Positions 1-7,301 of a DNA stretch of 8,993 bases are shown in pieces. The notes beneath the pieces are model-generated. The model was not told the origin of the DNA. It did not search any database and worked only from the letters and a program-made list of their open reading frames with translations. The first letter of the stretch is position 1, and each line of letters opens with the position of its first letter. This stretch comes from Thermoplasmata archaeon (lineage in GTDB: Archaea; Thermoplasmatota; Thermoplasmata; Lutacidiplasmatales; UBA184). Made by a program: the position numbers and the translations under genes. The stretch lies in NCBI GenBank assembly GCA_030042955.1, contig JASHYQ010000311.1, positions 1 to 8,993 on the forward strand, read 5' to 3'.

Positions 1-282
1 GACAATGGGATCCGACCCCGAAAGGGGAAGGCAATCCTGAAACCCCATCGTAGTCTGGATTGAGGGCTGTAACTCGCCCTCATGAAAATGGATTCCGTAG
101 TAATCGCGGGTCAACATCCCGCGGTGAATGTGCCCCTGCTCTTTGCACACACCGCCCGTCAAGTCATCCGAGTTGGGTCGGAGTGAGGGTGACTCATTTG
201 GGTCGCTCGAACTTCGGTTCAGCAAGGGGGACTAAGTCGTAACAAGGTATCTGTAGGGGAACCTGCAGATGGATCACCTCCT
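1..282 (+). rRNA. 16S ribosomal RNA, 3' portion (archaeal)
   Basis: This is the 3' end of a small-subunit rRNA gene; the 5' part lies outside the window. By comparison with the E. coli molecule from memory it begins near position 1236. The universal segment TGCACACACCGCCCGTC is at 144-160, AAGTCGTAACAAGGTA is at about 234-249, and the terminal GGATCACCTCCT with the anti-Shine-Dalgarno CCTCCT (277-282) marks the mature 3' end. The terminal helix 45 region reads TCTGTAGG / CCTGCAGA, a paired change from the more usual GCCGTAGG / CCTGCGGC, so the fold is kept. The sequence looks archaeal. No tRNA-Ala, 23S or 5S gene follows, unlike most euryarchaeal operons but as in Thermoplasma-like archaea. 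The end at 282 is set by homology; the real processing site could differ by a base or two. Confidence 0.97.
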
Positions 283-284
283 AA

Positions 285-304
285 GAACGCCCTTCGGGGC
301 GTTC
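285..304 (+). other. UUCG-capped hairpin just after the 16S 3' end
   Basis: A perfect 8-bp stem, GAACGCCC (285-292) and GGGCGTTC (297-304), is closed by the very stable tetraloop TTCG (293-296). It starts two bases after the CCTCCT of the 16S gene. It could guide 3'-end maturation, protect the precursor, or help termination. Archaeal pre-16S is usually released from a long helix formed with the 5' leader, which is not in this window, so the role cannot be settled here. Confidence 0.75.
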
Positions 305-364
305 GGTACGTGGTCCGATCCGCTGACGCGGTACGTCCTATCTCGTTCCCCCATCGGCCATCAA

Positions 365-373
365 CCCTTTTTT
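365..373 (+). terminator. Possible oligo-T terminator of the 16S transcript
   Basis: A CCC followed by six T residues (368-373) is the only such T tract seen in the spacer of this very GC-rich region. Archaeal RNA polymerase terminates at short oligo-T tracts, so this may end the 16S precursor before the flavin operon. The stable hairpin at 285-304 is too distant to form a bacterial-type intrinsic terminator with it. Assignment is by base composition and position only. Confidence 0.4.
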
Positions 374-389
374 GAGTAGTTACAACGCG

Positions 390-396
390 CTTATTA
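390..396 (+). promoter_or_regulatory. TATA-like box for the ribB operon
   Basis: CTTATTA is centred about 26 bases upstream of the GTG chosen for ribB. This is the archaeal TATA-to-start-site spacing if transcription begins at or near the start codon (leaderless mRNA). No Shine-Dalgarno sequence is seen before ribB, which supports that reading. The match to a TATA consensus is moderate. Confidence 0.45.
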
Positions 397-418
397 CCGA
401 AGTGCCGGTCGCACTCCC

Positions 419-2045
<1,627 letters not shown>

Positions 2046-2070
2046 CTCACGGTCCTTACGGAGAACATCG

Positions 2071-2517
2071 ATGGCGAAGCAGCGAGACCAGTCGGACGTG
2101 CGGGTGGCGATCGTGGCGAGCGAGTTCAACTACGACGTGACGCTCCTGATGCTCGAGCGGGCCAAGGAGGAGGTCGAGTTCCTCGGCGCGACCCTCGGGC
2201 CGGTCGTCAAGACCCCGGGCGTCTACGACATCCCGCTCGCGGTCCAGGCGCTCTTCCGTCAGAAGGACGTCGACGGGGTCGTCGCCCTCGGTGCCGTCAT
2301 CGAGGGCGAGACCGACCACGACGAGGTCGTGATGAACCAGGCCGCCCGGAAGCTGACCGACCTCTCGGTCGAGCACGGAAAGCCCCTCGGCCTAGGCATC
2401 TCAGGCCCCGGCGAGACCCGCCTCCAGGCCCAGGACCGGATCGAGAACGCGGCGAACGCGGTGCGGGCGGTCGTCAAGATGGTCCGGCGGCTCCGCGAGC
2501 TCGAGACGAGCGGGTAG
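2071..2517 (+). CDS. ribH: 6,7-dimethyl-8-ribityllumazine synthase
   Basis: Lumazine synthase condenses dihydroxybutanone phosphate (from RibB) with 5-amino-6-ribitylaminouracil. Family members usually form pentamers or 60-subunit capsids. The 148-residue product has VAIVASEFNYDVT near the N-terminus (F19 at the usual aromatic substrate contact), TPGVYDIPLAV (around 48-57), GAVIEGETDHDEVV with the probable catalytic His83, and GLGISGPGETRLQAQDRIENA. ATG at 2071 is preceded by GGAG at 2060-2063 with a seven-base spacer, which fixes the start; upstream in-frame sequence belongs to ribC in another frame. It follows ribC by 25 bases and is the last gene of the operon. It converges on the SCP2-like gene with only seven bases between stops. 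Confidence 0.96.
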   Translation: MAKQRDQSDVRVAIVASEFNYDVTLLMLERAKEEVEFLGATLGPVVKTPGVYDIPLAVQALFRQKDVDGVVALGAVIEGETDHDEVVMNQAARKLTDLSVEHGKPLGLGISGPGETRLQAQDRIENAANAVRAVVKMVRRLRELETSG

Positions 2518-2524
2518 GGCCGCC

Positions 2525-2881
2525 TTAGAAACCGAAGCGGCCGCGGACCTGGTCGAGCGCCGCCCGCCCCTTGGCCGTGTGGGCGACGACCGACACGTCC
2601 GTGACCCTGCCCGAGGGCCGCTCGCGCTTCGAGAGGATCTCCTGCAACCGGTCGTGGGGTCCCTTGACGGTGACGTCGGGCGACTTCACCGCGCCGGCTA
2701 CCACGGTCACCGCTCCCGTCGGGTCGATCCGTACCGTGCTCGTGCCCTCCTCCGTCTCGAACGACCAGTGCTGCGGGAGATAGGCGCGAACGAACGCGCC
2801 GATGAACCCTTGCAGTCGAGGCTTGAGCTCCGCCTCGATGTCCGGCGCCAGCTTCTCGAGAAGTTCCTGCACGCTGCTCAT
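2525..2881 (-). CDS. SCP2 (sterol carrier protein 2)-like lipid-binding domain protein
   Basis: This is a 118-residue protein that looks like a single SCP2-type domain. An N-terminal helix (SVQELLEKLAPDIEAELKP) is followed by WSFETEEGTSTVRIDPTG, then SPDVTVKGPHDRLQEILS and a C-terminal KGRAALDQVRGRFGF. The WxFETEdGtxxvxID and PDVTVxGxxdxLxxIL pattern is typical of SCP2 domains, which bind acyl chains, acyl-CoA or other hydrophobic ligands. Which ligand an archaeon without sterols would use is unknown. ATG at 2881 is chosen over the longer reading (to 2935) because the domain starts there and a TATA-like element lies about 25 bases upstream, suggesting a leaderless mRNA. The gene stands alone on the minus strand, convergent with ribH and divergent from the VOC gene. 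Family assignment is from pattern memory only. Confidence 0.65.
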   Translation of the reverse strand: MSSVQELLEKLAPDIEAELKPRLQGFIGAFVRAYLPQHWSFETEEGTSTVRIDPTGAVTVVAGAVKSPDVTVKGPHDRLQEILSKRERPSGRVTDVSVVAHTAKGRAALDQVRGRFGF

Positions 2882-2902
2882 GCCCGCCCCATCCCGGCCC
2901 GC

Positions 2903-2908
2903 GTATAG
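2903..2908 (-). promoter_or_regulatory. TATA-like box for the SCP2-like gene
   Basis: On the minus strand this reads CTATAC, centred about 25 bases upstream of the ATG at 2881. That is the archaeal TATA spacing for a transcript that starts at the start codon. It is an AT-rich island in a GC-rich surround. Confidence 0.5.
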
Positions 2909-2937
2909 GCGTGACGAGGAGGTCGGGGCGGGCAAGG

Positions 2938-2943
2938 GATATC
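2938..2943 (+). promoter_or_regulatory. TATA-like box for the VOC gene
   Basis: GATATC is centred about 27 bases upstream of the ATG at 2968 of the VOC gene. The two divergent boxes (2903-2908 and here) lie about 35 bases apart, so the promoters of the SCP2-like and VOC genes are packed back to back within 86 bases. Confidence 0.45.
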
Positions 2944-2967
2944 CCCCCTCGCCAGCTCCCGTTGCGG

Positions 2968-3363
2968 ATGGCGAGGGTCAAGGTCGAGCTCGTCTACAGC
3001 GGGATCCGGGTCCGGAAGCTCGAGCGATCCCTCCGATTCTACCGGAGGCTCGGGTTCAAGGTCTACCGGCGGGGGACCATGGAACACGGCGGAAAGTGGG
3101 TGCACCTTACCTTCCCGGGGGCCCGCCAGGCGCTCGAGCTCAATTTCTACCCCCGGTCGAACCGGTTCTACGAGCCGTTTCGGCGGGGCACCGAATTCGA
3201 CCATTTCGGGTTCCGAGTCTCCGACGTGGAGGCCTGGGAGGCCGAGCTCCGTCGTCGGAAGCTCCCGATCGTGGCCCGAATTCGGGAGTCCCACGAGAAC
3301 CTCGTGTTCACCCGCGACCCCGACGGCAACTGGCTCGAGTTCTTCGGCCCCCTCCCGGTCTGA
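2968..3363 (+). CDS. VOC-superfamily (glyoxalase-fold) protein
   Basis: The 131-residue protein has the two beta-alpha-beta-beta-beta modules of the vicinal oxygen chelate fold. The first module is VYSGIRVRKLERSLRFYRRLGFKV followed by ALELNFY. The second is FDHFGFRVSDVEAWEAEL followed by RDPDGNWLEFFGP. Length and layout resemble glyoxalase I. Against E. coli GloA ligands (His5, Glu56, His74, Glu122) the equivalents are Tyr10, Glu57, His79 and Glu124, so the first metal ligand is replaced. Metal binding may be altered, or the protein may not be a true lactoylglutathione lyase. ATG at 2968 is used because the fold starts there and a TATA-like box lies 27 bases upstream; no Shine-Dalgarno is evident. 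The next gene starts 110 bases downstream. Methylmalonyl-CoA epimerase is also a VOC protein, but it normally has a His-Gln-His-Glu set, so the substrate remains unknown. Confidence 0.8.
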   Translation: MARVKVELVYSGIRVRKLERSLRFYRRLGFKVYRRGTMEHGGKWVHLTFPGARQALELNFYPRSNRFYEPFRRGTEFDHFGFRVSDVEAWEAELRRRKLPIVARIRESHENLVFTRDPDGNWLEFFGPLPV

Positions 3364-3458
3364 CCGTCTGGCCGGCCGTTGCGCGTGGAGCACCGACAAC
3401 CTCCGCGAGGCATCCCGCGACCGGCAAACCGTTAAGGGCGACGGACCGTCCCCGCCTC

Positions 3459-3466
3459 GGGGAGGT
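3459..3466 (+). promoter_or_regulatory. Shine-Dalgarno site fixing the birA start
   Basis: GGGGAGGT is complementary to the CCTCC at the 16S 3' end and sits seven bases before GTG 3474, which decides that start. A weak TATA-like TTAA at 3432-3435 would place transcription initiation close to this site, giving a leader of about 15 bases. Promoter evidence is weak; the ribosome-binding match is strong. Confidence 0.7.
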
Positions 3467-3473
3467 CGGTCGA

Positions 3474-4205
3474 GTGAGCGATCGAGAGTTCCGGGCGGAG
3501 CTCCCCTCCACGCAGACCGAGGCGGTCCGCCGGGCTCGGGCGGGCGCTCCGGCGGGAACCCGGGTCGTGGCCCGCCGACAGACCTCGGGCCGCGGTCGGC
3601 TCGACCATCGCTGGGTGTCGCCCGAGGGCGGCCTCTATCTCTCCCTCATCCTCCGCTCGCCGCGGGAGGACGCGTCGCTGCTGCCGCTCGCCGTGGGCGC
3701 CCGCATCGGACGGGCCCTGGCCGACCGGTACGGGCTCCGCCTCGCGCTGAAGTGGCCGAACGACCTCCTCGTCGTCGAGGCCGACCGCGCCCGCAAGGTC
3801 GGCGGAATCCTGGTCGATGAGGTCGACTCCCCTTCGCTAGGCCGCGCCGCTGTGATCGGCGTGGGCCTGAACGTTTCGACCCCGCCCTCCGCGTTCCCTC
3901 CCGAGGTGCGCTCCCAGGTCGTGACGCTGGCTCAGCTCGTTCACCGGGCCCCGTCGCTCGACGACGTCGAGGAGCTCGTCGTGTCGGCCGCCCGCTCCGC
4001 GGTCGAGGCCCTCGGCGAGCCGGGCGGGTCGGAGACCGTGCTCGCGGAATGCCGGGCCGCCCTGCACGGGGTCGGTCGACGGGCGACCGTCGACGGCACG
4101 CTGTCCGGGGTGATCACCGCGCTCGGCGAAGAGGGAGAGCTCTGGCTCGCCACGCCCGACGGACCGGTGGCGGTGCGGGCGGGGGACCTGGTGGTCGAAC
4201 CGTGA
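3474..4205 (+). CDS. birA: Biotin--[acetyl-CoA-carboxylase] ligase (BirA/BPL catalytic type)
   Basis: The enzyme activates biotin with ATP and attaches it to the lysine of biotin carrier domains. The 243-residue protein lacks the N-terminal DNA-binding domain of E. coli BirA, so it is a pure ligase. ELPSTQTEA (9-17) opens the catalytic domain. The biotin/ATP loop is GRGRLDHRW (39-47), where bacterial enzymes usually have GRGRxGRxW. SPEGGLYLSL (49-58), KWPNDLLV (from 93), KVGGILVD with catalytic Lys108, and VIGVGLNVS follow. A small C-terminal barrel domain (about 195-243, GRRATVDGTLSGVITALGEEGELWL) completes the usual architecture. The gene stop overlaps the next start as GTGA, so ligase and its target enzyme system are translationally coupled. 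The carrier protein it presumably modifies is encoded three genes downstream. Confidence 0.95.
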   Translation: MSDREFRAELPSTQTEAVRRARAGAPAGTRVVARRQTSGRGRLDHRWVSPEGGLYLSLILRSPREDASLLPLAVGARIGRALADRYGLRLALKWPNDLLVVEADRARKVGGILVDEVDSPSLGRAAVIGVGLNVSTPPSAFPPEVRSQVVTLAQLVHRAPSLDDVEELVVSAARSAVEALGEPGGSETVLAECRAALHGVGRRATVDGTLSGVITALGEEGELWLATPDGPVAVRAGDLVVEP

Positions 4206-5752
4206 AGCCCGCGTTCGACCGCTGGAACGCGCTGAAGAAGAGCGCGAAGGAAGGCGGCGGCGCCGAGCGCGTCGCCCGGCACCGCGCCGGTGGAAAGATG
4301 ACCGCGCGGGAGCGGTTGGAGGCGTTCTTCGACCCCGGCTCGTTCGTCGAGATCGACCCGTTCGTGACGCACCGGGTGAACAAGTTCGGGCTCGAGGAGC
4401 GGCGGATCCCGGGCGACGGCGTCGTCACCGGGTGGGGGGAGGTCGAGGGACGACCGGTCTGCGCCTTCGCCCAGGACGCGACCGTCTTCGGGGGAGCGCT
4501 CGGGGAAGCGCACGCGATGAAGATCGTCAAGGTCATGGACACCGCGCGGAAGGCGGGGGTCCCGATCGTCGGGCTGAACGACTCCGGGGGCGCCCGCATC
4601 CAGGAGGGCGTGATGAGCCTCGGCGGCTACGGGGACGTCTTCTTCCGGAACGTCGAGCTCTCCGGGGTCGTCCCGCAGCTCTCGCTCATCCTCGGCCCGT
4701 GCGCCGGCGGGGCCGTCTACTCTCCCGCGATCACCGACTTCGTCATCATGGCGCGGGGGACCGCCCACATGTTCATCACCGGGCCGGACGTGATCCGGAG
4801 CGTGACCGGCGAGGAGGTCACGTTCGACCAGCTCGGCGGGGCCGACACGCACGGGACGGTGAGCGGCGTCTCCCACTTCACGGCGAGCTCGGACGCCGAG
4901 GCGCTCGCCCTCGCCCGTCGCCTGCTCTCCTATCTACCTCTCAATAACCTCGAGGAGCCCCCGGCAGCGGCGGCCGCCGCCCCGCCGGACGTCGCCGCGA
5001 CCGAGCTCGAACAGGTCGTCCCGGAGGACTCGAACGCCCCCTACGACGTCCATGCCGTGGTCCAGCGGGTCGTCGACGTCGACTCCTTCCTCGAGGTGCA
5101 CGCGGGCTGGGCCCAGAACATCGTCGTCGGGTTCGCCCGGCTCGACGGCCACCCCGTCGGGGTCGTCGCGAACAATCCGAGCGTGCTCGCGGGCACGCTC
5201 GACATCCTGGCGTCGACGAAGGCGGCGCGGTTCGTCCGGTTCTGTGACGCGTTCAACCTGCCGCTCCTCACGTTCGTGGACGTGCCGGGGTTCCTCCCCG
5301 GGACCGCGCAGGAATACGGGGGGATCATCCGCCACGGCGCGAAGCTGCTCTACGCCTACGCGGAGGCCACGGTGCCGATGCTGACCGTCATCCTGCGGAA
5401 GGCCTACGGGGGCGCCTACGACGTGATGTGCTCGAAGCATCTGGGAGGCGACCTGAACCTCGCCTGGCCGACGGCCGAGATCGCCGTGATGGGCGCCGAG
5501 GGAGCCGTGAACATCCTCTTCCGGCGAGAGATCGACGGAGCGCCCGCGGAGGAGCAGGCGGCCGTGCGGGCCCGCCTGGTGGCCGACTACAAGGCCGAGT
5601 TCTTGAACCCGTACCTCGCCGCGGAGCGCGGGTACATCGACGACGTCATCGACCCGGCCGAGACGCGCGCGCGCCTTGTCCAGGGGCTCCATCTGCTCGG
5701 CACGAAGCGCGACGACCGCCCCGCGCGGAAGCACGGGAACCTCCCGCTGTAG
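4202..5752 (+). CDS. pccB: Acyl-CoA carboxyltransferase subunit, PccB/MmdA (12S) family
   Basis: The 516-residue protein has the two crotonase-like halves of the biotin-dependent carboxyltransferases that move carboxyl between carboxybiotin and an acyl-CoA. N-terminal half: KMTARERLEAFFDPGSF, NDSGGARIQEGVMSL, the oxyanion region GPCAGGAVYSPA (165-176) and MFITGPDVIRSVTGE. C-terminal half: VDVPGFLPGTAQEYGGIIRHGAK, RKAYGGAYDVMCSKHLGGD, AWPTAEIAVMGAEGAVNILF and the family-typical end KHGNLPL. Asp407 in GGAYDVM occupies the position reported in actinobacterial enzymes to favour propionyl-CoA over acetyl-CoA (Ile there). As I recall it, true 12S transcarboxylase has a different residue in this segment. 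The GTG start overlaps the birA stop. A short Ala/Pro-rich linker (about 258-265) joins the halves. Propionyl-CoA carboxylase beta, methylmalonyl-CoA decarboxylase alpha and transcarboxylase 12S are all possible; no biotin carboxylase gene is nearby. Confidence 0.93.
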   Translation: MKPAFDRWNALKKSAKEGGGAERVARHRAGGKMTARERLEAFFDPGSFVEIDPFVTHRVNKFGLEERRIPGDGVVTGWGEVEGRPVCAFAQDATVFGGALGEAHAMKIVKVMDTARKAGVPIVGLNDSGGARIQEGVMSLGGYGDVFFRNVELSGVVPQLSLILGPCAGGAVYSPAITDFVIMARGTAHMFITGPDVIRSVTGEEVTFDQLGGADTHGTVSGVSHFTASSDAEALALARRLLSYLPLNNLEEPPAAAAAAPPDVAATELEQVVPEDSNAPYDVHAVVQRVVDVDSFLEVHAGWAQNIVVGFARLDGHPVGVVANNPSVLAGTLDILASTKAARFVRFCDAFNLPLLTFVDVPGFLPGTAQEYGGIIRHGAKLLYAYAEATVPMLTVILRKAYGGAYDVMCSKHLGGDLNLAWPTAEIAVMGAEGAVNILFRREIDGAPAEEQAAVRARLVADYKAEFLNPYLAAERGYIDDVIDPAETRARLVQGLHLLGTKRDDRPARKHGNLPL

Positions 5753-5768
5753 GACGGAGACGCGTCCG

Positions 5769-7301
5769 ATGGTCGGCATCACGGAGACGGTCCTCCGGGA
5801 CGGCCACCAGTCGCTGATCGCGACCCGCATGCGGACGCGGGACATGCTGCCCGCCGCAGAACGTCTCGACGCCATCGGGTACCGGTCCCTCGAGGTCTGG
5901 GGCGGCGCGACCTTCGACGTCTGTCTCCGTTTCCTGGGGGAGGACCCGTGGGAGCGGCTCCGTCTCCTGAAGAAGGCGATGCCCCGTACGCCCCTCCAGA
6001 TGCTCCTGCGAGGCCAGAACCTCGTCGGCTACCGGCACTACCCCGACGACGTCGTCCGGAAGTTCGTGGCCGAGGCCGCGCGGCAGGGGGTCGACATCTT
6101 CCGTGTCTTCGACGCGCTCAACGACTCGAGGAACATGCAGGTGGCCCTCGACGCCGTCCGCAAGGCCGGGGCGCGCGCCCAGGGTACGATCTGCTATACC
6201 CAGTCCCCGGTCCACACCCTCGAGTCGTTCGTCGCGCTCGGCCACCGGCTCGCCGAAGCCGGCGCCGACGAGCTCTGCGTGAAGGACATGGGCGGCTTCA
6301 TGCCGCCGGGGGAGGGGGCCGAGCTGGTCCGCGCCCTCGTCCGCGAGGTCGGCCTCCCGGTCGTCGTCCACACCCACTCGGCGAGCGGGCTCTCGACCCT
6401 CACCTGCCTCGCGGTCGCGGAGGCGGGCGCGGTGGCCGTGGACGGCGCCCTGAGCCCGTTCGCGGGAGGCGCCTCCCAGCCGCCGACGGAGACGCTCGTC
6501 GCCGCGATGCACGGGACCCCGCAGGACCCGCGCCTCGACCTGCACGCCCTGGCCGACCTGGCGAGCCACTTCGCGACGGTGATGGACCGGTACCGTCCGC
6601 TCCTCAACCTCCGCTCGCTCCAGACCGACCCGGGGATCCTCACGCACCAGATCCCCGGCGGGATGCTCTCGAACCTTCTCTCCCAGCTCGCCGAGCAGGA
6701 CGCGAGCGACCGGCTCAAGGAGGTGCTCGCGGAGGTCCCGCGCGTCCGCGCGGACCTCGGGTACCCGCCGCTCGTGACGCCCACGAGCCAGATCGTCGGC
6801 ATCCAGGCGGTCTTCAACGTCCTCACCGGGGGACGGTACCGCACGGTCACCCAGGAGGTCCGCGACTACGTGCGCGGGCTGTATGGGACCCCGCCGGGGC
6901 CGCTCGACCCCGAGCTCGTTCGCGTCGTGACGGCGGGCAACCCGGCCATCAGCGGCCGACCCGCCGACCTCCTCCCGCCCGAGTTCGAGAAGTCGGTCCG
7001 CGAGGTCCGGGCCCTCGTCCCCGCGGCGGACGACGCGGAGGCCCTGAGCTACGCGCTCTTCCCCGCCGTCTACCGGGCGTACCGGTCGAGCCGCGACCGG
7101 GGCCTCACGTCCGACGTGCTGGCGACCGCCGCGCTGGGGGTCATCGGCGCGCTGCGGGCCCCGCGGGCCTCGCTCGCGACGAGGACGGCCCCCGCGACGG
7201 GCGGGGGGTCGGGCGGAAGCCCGTGGGCCCACGAGGGCCGGGCCCGTCTCCAGAACCAGCGGAGGTACCTCGATGCGGCTACGCGTCGTACGGGACGGTA
7301 G
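5769..7301 (+). CDS. pycB: Pyruvate/oxaloacetate carboxyltransferase (PycB / OadA / transcarboxylase 5S family)
   Basis: The 510-residue protein transfers carboxyl between carboxybiotin and pyruvate/oxaloacetate. It has an N-terminal HMGL-like TIM barrel followed by the PYC/OADA conserved domain. Seen motifs: TVLRDGHQSLIATRM (7-21), EVWGGATFDVCLRFLGEDPW, LLRGQNLVGYRHYPDD, FRVFDALND, CVKDMGGF, HTHSASGL, SQPPTET, PGGMLSNL and TPTSQIVGIQAVFNVL, then RPADLLPPEFE. Asp11, Lys172 (the lysine expected to be carbamylated), His201 and His203 form the expected metal site. Unlike methanogen PycB and OadA, there is no C-terminal biotinyl domain; it ends in a Gly/Ser- and Arg-rich tail after about residue 460. 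The carrier is the next gene, overlapping by 29 bases. ATG 5769 follows GGAG at 5756-5759. No oxaloacetate decarboxylase beta/gamma membrane subunit is present. Length fits the 5S subunit of transcarboxylase (just over 500 residues). Confidence 0.93.
   Translation: MVGITETVLRDGHQSLIATRMRTRDMLPAAERLDAIGYRSLEVWGGATFDVCLRFLGEDPWERLRLLKKAMPRTPLQMLLRGQNLVGYRHYPDDVVRKFVAEAARQGVDIFRVFDALNDSRNMQVALDAVRKAGARAQGTICYTQSPVHTLESFVALGHRLAEAGADELCVKDMGGFMPPGEGAELVRALVREVGLPVVVHTHSASGLSTLTCLAVAEAGAVAVDGALSPFAGGASQPPTETLVAAMHGTPQDPRLDLHALADLASHFATVMDRYRPLLNLRSLQTDPGILTHQIPGGMLSNLLSQLAEQDASDRLKEVLAEVPRVRADLGYPPLVTPTSQIVGIQAVFNVLTGGRYRTVTQEVRDYVRGLYGTPPGPLDPELVRVVTAGNPAISGRPADLLPPEFEKSVREVRALVPAADDAEALSYALFPAVYRAYRSSRDRGLTSDVLATAALGVIGALRAPRASLATRTAPATGGGSGGSPWAHEGRARLQNQRRYLDAATRRTGR
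7261..7266 (+). promoter_or_regulatory. Strong Shine-Dalgarno inside pycB for the biotin carrier gene
   Basis: GGAGGT ends six bases before the ATG at 7273, an ideal match to the CCTCC of the 16S 3' end. It lies inside the pycB coding sequence, 29 bases of which overlap the carrier gene. It fixes the start of the carrier protein and may ensure its high translation relative to the enzyme subunits. Confidence 0.8.

Noticed and set aside
283..418. FMN riboswitch or spacer tRNA between the 16S gene and ribB
   Set aside because: No RFN-element conserved segments and no tRNA cloverleaf (no T-loop GTTCAAATC-like sequence) are visible in the spacer, and FMN riboswitches are essentially bacterial.
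2968..3363. Methylmalonyl-CoA epimerase for the VOC gene
   Set aside because: The context is tempting, but the ligand pattern (Tyr, Glu, His, Glu) and the DPDGNWLE ending fit glyoxalase-I-like members better than the His-Gln-His-Glu epimerases.
5646..7232. 528-codon open frame on the minus strand opposite the pyruvate carboxyltransferase gene
   Set aside because: It is an antisense shadow caused by very high GC and few stop codons. Its product is Arg/Gly/Glu/Asp-rich with no motif, while the plus strand encodes a complete, recognisable enzyme.
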